Below are positions 10,533 through 25,068 of a stretch of DNA of 64,000 bases, one piece after another (the stretch's first letter is position 1; every line of letters starts with the position of its first letter). The notes under the pieces were generated by a model. That model ran no database searches, was not told the DNA's origin, and worked only from the letters and a program-made list of their open reading frames with translations. Position numbers and translations under genes: made by a program. This stretch comes from Fasciola hepatica (taxonomy: Eukaryota > Platyhelminthes > Trematoda > Plagiorchiida > Fasciolidae): the NCBI GenBank assembly GCA_948099385.1, contig CANUEZ040000129.1, positions 8,616,001 to 8,680,000 on the forward strand, given 5' to 3'.

Positions 10533-13500
10533 GCCCGGATAGCCTTGTGGTTAAGGTGTTCGATTCACAATCGTTCACCCCGGGTTCGAGTCCCCGTGGG
10601 GGCTCGGTGGATGTGCACTGCTGATGATTCCCAACAAGGATGAAACAGCTGTACAGTGCTTCCATGGTTTTCAATGGTGAGTTGAGCGTTCAAGCTGCAT
10701 GATGAATCATATTATATACAAATCTAATCTCCTACTACTCATTTGCAAATAGTAACCAAGCTCTGTAGGTTGTTCATAACGGAATGCCTTCGTTGTACTT
10801 AGGCCCCTACAGAGAAGTCATCCACCATAGGAGTCGATCGCTGTGTGGGAAGCGGGTTGTTACCGTTCAAAAGCCAGTGACGGAAGGGTGCTATATCATG
10901 TAGTGTAGATGTTCAACAAACCGTTGAGAGCCAGCCCGGATAGCCTTGTGGTTAAGGTGTTCGATTCACAATCGTTCACCCCGGGTTCGAGTCCCCGTGG
11001 GGGCTCGGTGGATGTGCACTGCTGATGATTCCCAACAAGGATGAAACAGCTGTACAGTGCTTCCATGGTTTTCAATGGTGAGTTGAGCGTTCAAGCTGCA
11101 TGATGAATCATATTATATACAAATCTAATCTCCTACTACTCATTTGCAAATAGTAACCAAGCTCTGTAGGTTGTTCATAACGGAATGCCTTCGTTGTACT
11201 TAGGCCCCTACAGAGAAGTCATCCACCATAGGAGTCGATCGCTGTGTGGGAAGCGGGTTGTTACCGTTCAAAAGCCAGTGACGGAAGGGTGCTATATCAT
11301 GTAGTGTAGATGTTCAACACAACCGTTCAGAGCCAGCCCGGATAGCCTTGTGGTTAAGGTGTTCGATTCACAATCGTTCACCCCGGGTTCGAGTCCCCGT
11401 GGGGGCTCGGTGGATGTGCACTGCTGATGATTCCCAACAAGGATGAAACAGCTGTACAGTGCTTCCATGGTTTTCAATGGTGAGTTGAGCGTTCAAGCTG
11501 CATGATGAATCATATTATATACAAATCTAATCTCCTACTACTCATTTGCAAATAGTAACCAAGCTCTGTAGGTTGTTCATAACGGAATGCCTTCGTTGTA
11601 CTTAGGCCCCTACAGAGAAGTCATCCACCATAGGAGTCGATCGCTGTGTGGGAAGCGGGTTGTTACCGTTCAAAAGCCAGTGACGGAAGGGTGCTATATC
11701 ATGTAGTGTAGATGTTCAACAAACCGTTGAGAGCCAGCCCGGATAGCCTTGTGGTTAAGGTGTTCGATTCACAATCGTTCACCCCGGGTTCGAGTCCCCG
11801 TGGGGGCTCGGTGGATGTGCACTGCTGATGATTCCCAACAAGGATGAAACAGCTGTACAGTGCTTCCATGGTTTTCAATGGTGAGTTGAGCGTTCAAGCT
11901 GCATGATGAATCATATTATATACAAATCTAATCTCCTACTACTCATTTGCAAATAGTAACCAAGCTCTGTAGGTTGTTCATAACGGAATGCCTTCGTTGT
12001 ACTTAGGCCCCTACAGAGAAGTCATCCACCATAGGAGTCGATCGCTGTGTGGGAAGCGGGTTGTTACCGTTCAAAAGCCAGTGACGGAAGGGTGCTATAT
12101 CATGTAGTGTAGATGTTCAACACAACCGTTGAGAGCCAGCCCGGATAGCCTTGTGGTTAAGGTGTTCGATTCACAATCGTTCACCCCGGGTTCGAGTCCC
12201 CGTGGGGGCTCGGTGGATGTGCACTGCTGATGATTCCCAACAAGGATGAAACAGCTGTACAGTGCTTCCATGGTTTTCAATGGTGAGTTGAGCGTTCAAG
12301 CTGCATGATGAATCATATTATATACAAATCTAATCTCCTACTACTCATTTGCAAATAGTAACCAAGCTCTGTAGGTTGTTCATAACGGAATGCCTTCGTT
12401 GTACTTAGGCCCCTACAGAGAAGTCATCCACCATAGGAGTCGATCGCTGTGTGGGAAGCGGGTTGTTACCGTTCAAAAGCCAGTGACGGAAGGGTGCTAT
12501 ATCATGTAGTGTAGATGTTCAACACAACCGTTCAGAGCCAGCCCGGATAGCCTTGTGGTTAAGGTGTTCGATTCACAATCGTTCACCCCGGGTTCGAGTC
12601 CCCGTGGGGGCTCGGTGGATGTGCACTGCTGATGATTCCCAACAAGGATGAAACAGCTGTACAGTGCTTCCATGGTTTTCAATGGTGAGTTGAGCGTTCA
12701 AGCTGCATGATGAATCATATTATATACAAATCTAATCTCCTACTACTCATTTGCAAATAGTAACCAAGCTCTGTAGGTTGTTCATAACGGAATGCCTTCG
12801 TTGTACTTAGGCCCCTACAGAGAAGTCATCCACCATAGGAGTCGATCGCTGTGTGGGAAGCGGGTTGTTACCGTTCAAAAGCCAGTGACGGAAGGGTGCT
12901 ATATCATGTAGTGTAGATGTTCAACACAACCGTTGAGAGCCAGCCCGGATAGCCTTGTGGTTAAGGTGTTCGATTCACAATCGTTCACCCCGGGTTCGAG
13001 TCCCCGTGGGGGCTCGGTGGATGTGCACTGCTGATGATTCCCAACAAGGATGAAACAGCTGTACAGTGCTTCCATGGTTTTCAATGGTGAGTTGAGCGTT
13101 CAAGCTGCATGATGAATCATATTATATACAAATCTAATCTCCTACTACTCATTTGCAAATAGTAACCAAGCTCTGTACGTTGTTCATAACGGAATGCCTT
13201 CGTTGTACTTAGGCCCCTACAGAGAAGTCATCCACCATAGGAGTCGATCGCTGTGTGGGAAGCGGGTTGTTACCGTTCAAAAGCCAGTGACGGAAGGGTG
13301 CTATATCATGTAGTGTAGATGTTCAACAAACCGTTGAGAGCCAGCCCGGATAGCCTTGTGGTTAAGGTGTTCGATTCACAATCGTTCACCCCGGGTTCGA
13401 GTCCCCGTGGGGGCTCGGTGGATGTGCACTGCTGATGATTCCCAACAAGGATGAAACAGCTGTACAGTGCTTCCATGGTTTTCAATGGTGAGTTGAGCGT

Positions 13501-16155
13501 TCAAGCTGCATGATGAATCATATTATATACAAATCTAATCTCCTACTACTCATTTGCAAATAGTAACCAAGCTCTGTAGGTTGTTCATAACGGAATGCCT
13601 TCGTTGTACTTAGGCCCCTACAGAGAAGTCATCCACCATAGGAGTCGATCGCTGTGTGGGAAGCGGGTTGTTACCGTTCAAAAGCCAGTGACGGAAGGGT
13701 GCTATATCATGTAGTGTAGATGTTCAACAAACCGTTGAGAGCCAGCCCGGATAGCCTTGTGGTTAAGGTGTTCGATTCACAATCGTTCACCCCGGGTTCG
13801 AGTCCCCGTGGGGGCTCGGTGGATGTGCACTGCTGATGATTCCCAACAAGGATGAAACAGCTGTACAGTGCTTCCATGGTTTTCAATGGTGAGTTGAGCG
13901 TTCAAGCTGCATGATGAATCATATTATATACAAATCTAATCTCCTACTACTCATTTGCAAATAGTAACCAAGCTCTGTAGGTTGTTCATAACGGAATGCC
14001 TTCGTTGTACTTAGGCCCCTACAGAGAAGTCATCCACCATAGGAGTCGATCGCTGTGTGGGAAGCGGGTTGTTACCGTTCAAAAGCCAGTGACGGAAGGG
14101 TGCTATATCATGTAGTGTAGATGTTCAACACAACCGTTGAGAGCCAGCCCGGATAGCCTTGTGGTTAAGGTGTTCGATTCACAATCGTTCACCCCGGGTT
14201 CGAGTCCCCGTGGGGGCTCGGTGGATGTGCACTGCTGATGATTCCCAACAAGGATGAAACAGCTGTACAGTGCTTCCATGGTTTTCAATGGTGAGTTGAG
14301 CGTTCAAGCTGCATGATGAATCATATTATATACAAATCTAATCTCCTACTACTCATTTGCAAATAGTAACCAAGCTCTGTAGGTTGTTCATAACGGAATG
14401 CCTTCGTTGTACTTAGGCCCCTACAGAGAAGTCATCCACCATAGGAGTCGATCGCTGTGTGGGAAGCGGGTTGTTACCGTTCAAAAGCCAGTGACGGAAG
14501 GGTGCTATATCATGTAGTGTAGATGTTCAACAAACCGTTGAGAGCCAGCCCGGATAGCCTTGTGGTTAAGGTGTTCGATTCACAATCGTTCACCCCGGGT
14601 TCGAGTCCCCGTGGGGGCTCGGTGGATGTGCACTGCTGATGATTCCCAACAAGGATGAAACAGCTGTACAGTGCTTCCATGGTTTTCAATGGTGAGTTGA
14701 GCGTTCAAGCTGCATGATGAATCATATTATATACAAATCTAATCTCCTACTACTCATTTGCAAATAGTAACCAAGCTCTGTAGGTTGTTCATAACGGAAT
14801 GCCTTCGTTGTACTTAGGCCCCTACAGAGAAGTCATCCACCATAGGAGTCGATCGCTGTGTGGGAAGCGGGTTGTTACCGTTCAAAAGCCAGTGACGGAA
14901 GGGTGTTATATCATGTAGTGTAGATGTTCAACACAACCGTTGAGAGCCAGCCCGGATAGCCTTGTGGTTAAGGTGTTCGATTCACAATCGTTCACCCCGG
15001 GTTCGAGTCCCCGTGGGGGCTCGGTGGATGTGCACTGCTGATGATTCCCAACAAGGATGAAACAGCTGTACAGTGCTTCCATGGTTTTCAATGGTGAGTT
15101 GAGCGTTCAAGCTGCATGATGAATCATATTATATACAAATCTAATCTCCTACTACTCATTTGCAAATAGTAACCAAGCTCTGTAGGTTGTTCATAACGGA
15201 ATGCCTTCGTTGTACTTAGGCCCCTACAGAGAAGTCATCCACCATAGGAGTCGATCGCTGTGTGGGAAGCGGGTTGTTACCGTTCAAAAGCCAGTGACGG
15301 AAGGGTGCTATATCATGTAGTGTAGATGTTCAACACAACCGTTGAGAGCCAGCCCGGATAGCCTTGTGGTTAAGGTGTTCGATTCACAATCGTTCACCCC
15401 GGGTTCGAGTCCCCGTGGGGGCTCGGTGGATGTGCACTGCTGATGATTCCCAACAAGGATGAAACAGCTGTACAGTGCTTCCATGGTTTTCAATGGTGAG
15501 TTGAGCGTTCAAGCTGCATGATGAATCATATTATATACAAATCTAATCTCCTACTACTCATTTGCAAATAGTAACCAAGCTCTGTAGGTTGTTCATAACG
15601 GAATGCCTTCGTTGTACTTAGGCCCCTACAGAGAAGTCATCCACCATAGGAGTCGATCGCTGTGTGGGAAGCGGGTTGTTACCGTTCAAAAGCCAGTGAC
15701 GGAAGGGTGCTATATCATGTAGTGTAGATGTTCAACACAACCGTTCAGAGCCAGCCCGGATAGCCTTGTGGTTAAGGTGTTCGATTCACAATCGTTCACC
15801 CCGGGTTCGAGTCCCCGTGGGGGCTCGGTGGATGTGCACTGCTGATGATTCCCAACAAGGATGAAACAGCTGTACAGTGCTTCCATGGTTTTCAATGGTG
15901 AGTTGAGCGTTCAAGCTGCATGATGAATCATATTATATACAAATCTAATCTCCTACTACTCATTTGCAAATAGTAACCAAGCTCTGTAGGTTGTTCATAA
16001 CGGAATGCCTTCGTTGTACTTAGGCCCCTACAGAGAAGTCATCCACCATAGGAGTCGATCGCTGTGTGGGAAGCGGGTTGTTACCGTTCAAAAGCCAGTG
16101 ACGGAAGGGTGCTATATCATGTAGTGTAGATGTTCAACACAACCGTTGAGAGCCA

Positions 16156-16227
16156 GCCCGGATAGCCTTGTGGTTAAGGTGTTCGATTCACAATCGTTCA
16201 CCCCGGGTTCGAGTCCCCGTAGGGGCT
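16156..16227 (+). tRNA. tRNA-like copy with G to A at position 66
   Basis: Base 16221 is A instead of G in the 3' acceptor strand (TAGGGGC for TGGGGGC). The hammerhead downstream is unchanged. Confidence 0.55.
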
Positions 16228-19200
16228 CGGTGGATGTGCACTGCTGATGATTCCCAACAAGGATGAAACAGCTGTACAGTGCTTCCATGGTTTTCAATGG
16301 TGAGTTGAGCGTTCAAGCTGCATGATGAATCATATTATATACAAATCTAATCTCCTACTACTCATTTGCAAATAGTAACCAAGCTCTGTAGGTTGTTCAT
16401 AACGGAATGCCTTCGTTGTACTTAGGCCCCTACAGAGAAGTCATCCACCATAGGAGTCGATCGCTGTGTGGGAAGCGGGTTGTTACCGTTCAAAAGCCAG
16501 TGACGGAAGGGTGCTATATCATGTAGTGTAGATGTTCAACACAACCGTTCAGAGCCAGCCCGGATAGCCTTGTGGTTAAGGTGTTCGATTCACAATCGTT
16601 CACCCCGGGTTCGAGTCCCCGTGGGGGCTCGGTGGATGTGCACTGCTGATGATTCCCAACAAGGATGAAACAGCTGTACAGTGCTTCCATGGTTTTCAAT
16701 GGTGAGTTGAGCGTTCAAGCTGCATGATGAATCATATTATATACAAATCTAATCTCCTACTACTCATTTGCAAATAGTAACCAAGCTCTGTAGGTTGTTC
16801 ATAACGGAATGCCTTCGTTGTACTTAGGCCCCTACAGAGAAGTCATCCACCATAGGAGTCGATCGCTGTGTGGGAAGCGGGTTGTTACCGTTCAAAAGCC
16901 AGTGACGGAAGGGTGCTATATCATGTAGTGTAGATGTTCAACACAACCGTTCAGAGCCAGCCCGGATAGCCTTGTGGTTAAGGTGTTCGATTCACAATCG
17001 TTCACCCCGGGTTCGAGTCCCCGTGGGGGCTCGGTGGATGTGCACTGCTGATGATTCCCAACAAGGATGAAACAGCTGTACAGTGCTTCCATGGTTTTCA
17101 ATGGTGAGTTGAGCGTTCAAGCTGCATGATGAATCATATTATATACAAATCTAATCTCCTACTACTCATTTGCAAATAGTAACCAAGCTCTGTAGGTTGT
17201 TCATAACGGAATGCCTTCGTTGTACTTAGGCCCCTACAGAGAAGTCATCCACCATAGGAGTCGATCGCTGTGTGGGAAGCGGGTTGTTACCGTTCAAAAG
17301 CCAGTGACGGAAGGGTGCTATATCATGTAGTGTAGATGTTCAACACAACCGTTCAGAGCCAGCCCGGATAGCCTTGTGGTTAAGGTGTTCGATTCACAAT
17401 CGTTCACCCCGGGTTCGAGTCCCCGTGGGGGCTCGGTGGATGTGCACTGCTGATGATTCCCAACAAGGATGAAACAGCTGTACAGTGCTTCCATGGTTTT
17501 CAATGGTGAGTTGAGCGTTCAAGCTGCATGATGAATCATATTATATACAAATCTAATCTCCTACTACTCATTTGCAAATAGTAACCAAGCTCTGTAGGTT
17601 GTTCATAACGGAATGCCTTCGTTGTACTTAGGCCCCTACAGAGAAGTCATCCACCATAGGAGTCGATCGCTGTGTGGGAAGCGGGTTGTTACCGTTCAAA
17701 AGCCAGTGACGGAAGGGTGCTATATCATGTAGTGTAGATGTTCAACACAACCGTTGAGAGCCAGCCCGGATAGCCTTGTGGTTAAGGTGTTCGATTCACA
17801 ATCGTTCACCCCGGGTTCGAGTCCCCGTGGGGGCTCGGTGGATGTGCACTGCTGATGATTCCCAACAAGGATGAAACAGCTGTACAGTGCTTCCATGGTT
17901 TTCAATGGTGAGTTGAGCGTTCAAGCTGCATGATGAATCATATTATATACAAATCTAATCTCCTACTACTCATTTGCAAATAGTAACCAAGCTCTGTAGG
18001 TTGTTCATAACGGAATGCCTTCGTTGTACTTAGGCCCCTACAGAGAAGTCATCCACCATAGGAGTCGATCGCTGTGTGGGAAGCGGGTTGTTACCGTTCA
18101 AAAGCCAGTGACGGAAGGGTGCTATATCATGTAGTGTAGATGTTCAACACAACCGTTCAGAGCCAGCCCGGATAGCCTTGTGGTTAAGGTGTTCGATTCA
18201 CAATCGTTCACCCCGGGTTCGAGTCCCCGTGGGGGCTCGGTGGATGTGCACTGCTGATGATTCCCAACAAGGATGAAACAGCTGTACAGTGCTTCCATGG
18301 TTTTCAATGGTGAGTTGAGCGTTCAAGCTGCATGATGAATCATATTATATACAAATCTAATCTCCTACTACTCATTTGCAAATAGTAACCAAGCTCTGTA
18401 GGTTGTTCATAACGGAATGCCTTCTTTGTACTTAGGCCCCTACAGAGAAGTCATCCACCATAGGAGTCGATCGCTGTGTGGGAAGCGGGTTGTTACCGTT
18501 CAAAAGCCAGTGACGGAAGGGTGCTATATCATGTAGTGTAGATGTTCAACACAACCGTTCAGAGCCAGCCCGGATAGCCTTGTGGTTAAGGTGTTCGATT
18601 CACAATCGTTCACCCCGGGTTCGAGTCCCCGTGGGGGCTCGGTGGATGTGCACTGCTGATGATTCCCAACAAGGATGAAACAGCTGTACAGTGCTTCCAT
18701 GGTTTTCAATGGTGAGTTGAGCGTTCAAGCTGCATGATGAATCATATTATATACAAATCTAATCTCCTACTACTCATTTGCAAATAGTAACCAAGCTCTG
18801 TAGGTTGTTCATAACGGAATGCCTTCGTTGTACTTAGGCCCCTACAGAGAAGTCATCCACCATAGGAGTCGATCGCTGTGTGGGAAGCGGGTTGTTACCG
18901 TTCAAAAGCCAGTGACGGAAGGGTGCTATATCATGTAGTGTAGATGTTCAACAAACCGTTGAGAGCCAGCCCGGATAGCCTTGTGGTTAAGGTGTTCGAT
19001 TCACAATCGTTCACCCCGGGTTCGAGTCCCCGTGGGGGCTCGGTGGATGTGCACTGCTGATGATTCCCAACAAGGATGAAACAGCTGTACAGTGCTTCCA
19101 TGGTTTTCAATGGTGAGTTGAGCGTTCAAGCTGCATGATGAATCATATTATATACAAATCTAATCTCCTACTACTCATTTGCAAATAGTAACCAAGCTCT

Positions 19201-22200
19201 GTAGGTTGTTCATAACGGAATGCCTTCGTTGTACTTAGGCCCCTACAGAGAAGTCATCCACCATAGGAGTCGATCGCTGTGTGGGAAGCGGGTTGTTACC
19301 GTTCAAAAGCCAGTGACGGAAGGGTGCTATATCATGTAGTGTAGATGTTCAACACAACCGTTCAGAGCCAGCCCGGATAGCCTTGTGGTTAAGGTGTTCG
19401 ATTCACAATCGTTCACCCCGGGTTCGAGTCCCCGTGGGGGCTCGGTGGATGTGCACTGCTGATGATTCCCAACAAGGATGAAACAGCTGTACAGTGCTTC
19501 CATGGTTTTCAATGGTGAGTTGAGCGTTCAAGCTGCATGATGAATCATATTATATACAAATCTAATCTCCTACTACTCATTTGCAAATAGTAACCAAGCT
19601 CTGTAGGTTGTTCATAACGGAATGCCTTCGTTGTACTTAGGCCCCTACAGAGAAGTCATCCACCATAGGAGTCGATCGCTGTGTGGGAAGCGGGTTGTTA
19701 CCGTTCAAAAGCCAGTGACGGAAGGGTGCTATATCATGTAGTGTAGATGTTCAACACAACCGTTCAGAGCCAGCCCGGATAGCCTTGTGGTTAAGGTGTT
19801 CGATTCACAATCGTTCACCCCGGGTTCGAGTCCCCGTGGGGGCTCGGTGGATGTGCACTGCTGATGATTCCCAACAAGGATGAAACAGCTGTACAGTGCT
19901 TCCATGGTTTTCAATGGTGAGTTGAGCGTTCAAGCTGCATGATGAATCATATTATATACAAATCTAATCTCCTACTACTCATTTGCAAATAGTAACCAAG
20001 CTCTGTAGGTTGTTCATAACGGAATGCCTTCGTTGTACTTAGGCCCCTACAGAGAAGTCATCCACCATAGGAGTCGATCGCTGTGTGGGAAGCGGGTTGT
20101 TACCGTTCAAAAGCCAGTGACGGAAGGGTGCTATATCATGTAGTGTAGATGTTCAACACAACCGTTGAGAGCCAGCCCGGATAGCCTTGTGGTTAAGGTG
20201 TTCGATTCACAATCGTTCACCCCGGGTTCGAGTCCCCGTGGGGGCTCGGTGGATGTGCACTGCTGATGATTCCCAACAAGGATGAAACAGCTGTACAGTG
20301 CTTCCATGGTTTTCAATGGTGAGTTGAGCGTTCAAGCTGCATGATGAATCATATTATATACAAATCTAATCTCCTACTACTCATTTGCAAATAGTAACCA
20401 AGCTCTGTAGGTTGTTCATAACGGAATGCCTTCGTTGTACTTAGGCCCCTACAGAGAAGTCATCCACCATAGGAGTCGATCGCTGTGTGGGAAGCGGGTT
20501 GTTACCGTTCAAAAGCCAGTGACGGAAGGGTGCTATATCATGTAGTGTAGATGTTCAACAAACCGTTGAGAGCCAGCCCGGATAGCCTTGTGGTTAAGGT
20601 GTTCGATTCACAATCGTTCACCCCGGGTTCGAGTCCCCGTGGGGGCTCGGTGGATGTGCACTGCTGATGATTCCCAACAAGGATGAAACAGCTGTACAGT
20701 GCTTCCATGGTTTTCAATGGTGAGTTGAGCGTTCAAGCTGCATGATGAATCATATTATATACAAATCTAATCTCCTACTACTCATTTGCAAATAGTAACC
20801 AAGCTCTGTAGGTTGTTCATAACGGAATGCCTTCGTTGTACTTAGGCCCCTACAGAGAAGTCATCCACCATAGGAGTCGATCGCTGTGTGGGAAGCGGGT
20901 TGTTACCGTTCAAAAGCCAGTGACGGAAGGGTGCTATATCATGTAGTGTAGATGTTCAACACAACCGTTCAGAGCCAGCCCGGATAGCCTTGTGGTTAAG
21001 GTGTTCGATTCACAATCGTTCACCCCGGGTTCGAGTCCCCGTGGGGGCTCGGTGGATGTGCACTGCTGATGATTCCCAACAAGGATGAAACAGCTGTACA
21101 GTGCTTCCATGGTTTTCAATGGTGAGTTGAGCGTTCAAGCTGCATGATGAATCATATTATATACAAATCTAATCTCCTACTACTCATTTGCAAATAGTAA
21201 CCAAGCTCTGTAGGTTGTTCATAACGGAATGCCTTCGTTGTACTTAGGCCCCTACAGAGAAGTCATCCACCATAGGAGTCGATCGCTGTGTGGGAAGCGG
21301 GTTGTTACCGTTCAAAAGCCAGTGACGGAAGGGTGCTATATCATGTAGTGTAGATGTTCAACACAACCGTTCAGAGCCAGCCCGGATAGCCTTGTGGTTA
21401 AGGTGTTCGATTCACAATCGTTCACCCCGGGTTCGAGTCCCCGTGGGGGCTCGGTGGATGTGCACTGCTGATGATTCCCAACAAGGATGAAACAGCTGTA
21501 CAGTGCTTCCATGGTTTTCAATGGTGAGTTGAGCGTTCAAGCTGCATGATGAATCATATTATATACAAATCTAATCTCCTACTACTCATTTGCAAATAGT
21601 AACCAAGCTCTGTAGGTTGTTCATAACGGAATGCCTTCGTTGTACTTAGGCCCCTACAGAGAAGTCATCCACCATAGGAGTCGATCGCTGTGTGGGAAGC
21701 GGGTTGTTACCGTTCAAAAGCCAGTGACGGAAGGGTGCTATATCATGTAGTGTAGATGTTCAACACAACCGTTCAGAGCCAGCCCGGATAGCCTTGTGGT
21801 TAAGGTGTTCGATTCACAATCGTTCACCCCGGGTTCGAGTCCCCGTGGGGGCTCGGTGGATGTGCACTGCTGATGATTCCCAACAAGGATGAAACAGCTG
21901 TACAGTGCTTCCATGGTTTTCAATGGTGAGTTGAGCGTTCAAGCTGCATGATGAATCATATTATATACAAATCTAATCTCCTACTACTCATTTGCAAATA
22001 GTAACCAAGCTCTGTAGGTTGTTCATAACGGAATGCCTTCGTTGTACTTAGGCCCCTACAGAGAAGTCATCCACCATAGGAGTCGATCGCTGTGTGGGAA
22101 GCGGGTTGTTACCGTTCAAAAGCCAGTGACGGAAGGGTGCTATATCATGTAGTGTAGATGTTCAACACAACCGTTCAGAGCCAGCCCGGATAGCCTTGTG

Positions 22201-24996
22201 GTTAAGGTGTTCGATTCACAATCGTTCACCCCGGGTTCGAGTCCCCGTGGGGGCTCGGTGGATGTGCACTGCTGATGATTCCCAACAAGGATGAAACAGC
22301 TGTACAGTGCTTCCATGGTTTTCAATGGTGAGTTGAGCGTTCAAGCTGCATGATGAATCATATTATATACAAATCTAATCTCCTACTACTCATTTGCAAA
22401 TAGTAACCAAGCTCTGTAGGTTGTTCATAACGGAATGCCTTCGTTGTACTTAGGCCCCTACAGAGAAGTCATCCACCATAGGAGTCGATCGCTGTGTGGG
22501 AAGCGGGTTGTTACCGTTCAAAAGCCAGTGACGGAAGGGTGCTATATCATGTAGTGTAGATGTTCAACACAACCGTTGAGAGCCAGCCCGGATAGCCTTG
22601 TGGTTAAGGTGTTCGATTCACAATCGTTCACCCCGGGTTCGAGTCCCCGTGGGGGCTCGGTGGATGTGCACTGCTGATGATTCCCAACAAGGATGAAACA
22701 GCTGTACAGTGCTTCCATGGTTTTCAATGGTGAGTTGAGCGTTCAAGCTGCATGATGAATCATATTATATACAAATCTAATCTCCTACTACTCATTTGCA
22801 AATAGTAACCAAGCTCTGTAGGTTGTTCATAACGGAATGCCTTCGTTGTACTTAGGCCCCTACAGAGAAGTCATCCACCATAGGAGTCGATCGCTGTGTG
22901 GGAAGCGGGTTGTTACCGTTCAAAAGCCAGTGACGGAAGGGTGCTATATCATGTAGTGTAGATGTTCAACAAACCGTTGAGAGCCAGCCCGGATAGCCTT
23001 GTGGTTAAGGTGTTCGATTCACAATCGTTCACCCCGGGTTCGAGTCCCCGTGGGGGCTCGGTGGATGTGCACTGCTGATGATTCCCAACAAGGATGAAAC
23101 AGCTGTACAGTGCTTCCATGGTTTTCAATGGTGAGTTGAGCGTTCAAGCTGCATGATGAATCATATTATATACAAATCTAATCTCCTACTACTCATTTGC
23201 AAATAGTAACCAAGCTCTGTAGGTTGTTCATAACGGAATGCCTTCGTTGTACTTAGGCCCCTACAGAGAAGTCATCCACCATAGGAGTCGATCGCTGTGT
23301 GGGAAGCGGGTTGTTACCGTTCAAAAGCCAGTGACGGAAGGGTGCTATATCATGTAGTGTAGATGTTCAACACAACCGTTCAGAGCCAGCCCGGATAGCC
23401 TTGTGGTTAAGGTGTTCGATTCACAATCGTTCACCCCGGGTTCGAGTCCCCGTGGGGGCTCGGTGGATGTGCACTGCTGATGATTCCCAACAAGGATGAA
23501 ACAGCTGTACAGTGCTTCCATGGTTTTCAATGGTGAGTTGAGCGTTCAAGCTGCATGATGAATCATATTATATACAAATCTAATCTCCTACTACTCATTT
23601 GCAAATAGTAACCAAGCTCTGTAGGTTGTTCATAACGGAATGCCTTCGTTGTACTTAGGCCCCTACAGAGAAGTCATCCACCATAGGAGTCGATCGCTGT
23701 GTGGGAAGCGGGTTGTTACCGTTCAAAAGCCAGTGACGGAAGGGTGCTATATCATGTAGTGTAGATGTTCAACACAACCGTTCAGAGCCAGCCCGGATAG
23801 CCTTGTGGTTAAGGTGTTCGATTCACAATCGTTCACCCCGGGTTCGAGTCCCCGTGGGGGCTCGGTGGATGTGCACTGCTGATGATTCCCAACAAGGATG
23901 AAACAGCTGTACAGTGCTTCCATGGTTTTCAATGGTGAGTTGAGCGTTCAAGCTGCATGATGAATCATATTATATACAAATCTAATCTCCTACTACTCAT
24001 TTGCAAATAGTAACCAAGCTCTGTAGGTTGTTCATAACGGAATGCCTTCGTTGTACTTAGGCCCCTACAGAGAAGTCATCCACCATAGGAGTCGATCGCT
24101 GTGTGGGAAGCGGGTTGTTACCGTTCAAAAGCCAGTGACGGAAGGGTGCTATATCATGTAGTGTAGATGTTCAACACAACCGTTCAGAGCCAGCCCGGAT
24201 AGCCTTGTGGTTAAGGTGTTCGATTCACAATCGTTCACCCCGGGTTCGAGTCCCCGTGGGGGCTCGGTGGATGTGCACTGCTGATGATTCCCAACAAGGA
24301 TGAAACAGCTGTACAGTGCTTCCATGGTTTTCAATGGTGAGTTGAGCGTTCAAGCTGCATGATGAATCATATTATATACAAATCTAATCTCCTACTACTC
24401 ATTTGCAAATAGTAACCAAGCTCTGTAGATTGTTCATAACGGAATGCCTTCGTTGTACTTAGGCCCCTACAGAGAAGTCATCCACCATAGGAGTCGATCG
24501 CTGTGTGGGAAGCGGGTTGTTACCGTTCAAAAGCCAGTGACGGAAGGGTGCTATATCATGTAGTGTAGATGTTCAACACAACCGTTCAGAGCCAGCCCGG
24601 ATAGCCTTGTGGTTAAGGTGTTCGATTCACAATCGTTCACCCCGGGTTCGAGTCCCCGTGGGGGCTCGGTGGATGTGCACTGCTGATGATTCCCAACAAG
24701 GATGAAACAGCTGTACAGTGCTTCCATGGTTTTCAATGGTGAGTTGAGCGTTCAAGCTGCATGATGAATCATATTATATACAAATCTAATCTCCTACTAC
24801 TCATTTGCAAATAGTAACCAAGCTCTGTAGGTTGTTCATAACGGAATGCCTTCGTTGTACTTAGGCCCCTACGGAGAAGTCATCCACCATAGGAGTCGAT
24901 CGCTGTGTGGGAAGCGGGTTGTTACCGTTCAAAAGCCAGTGACGGAAGGGTGCTATATCATGTAGTGTAGATGTTCAACACAACCGTTGAGAGCCA

Positions 24997-25068
24997 GCCC
25001 GGATAGCCTTGTGGTTAAGGTGTTCGATACACAATCGTTCACCCCGGGTTCGAGTCCCCGTGGGGGCT
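24997..25068 (+). tRNA. tRNA-like copy with U33 changed to A
   Basis: Base 25029 is A instead of T. This is the position of the universally conserved U33, which makes the anticodon U-turn. The change would spoil a working tRNA, but it leaves A-box and B-box untouched. Confidence 0.55.
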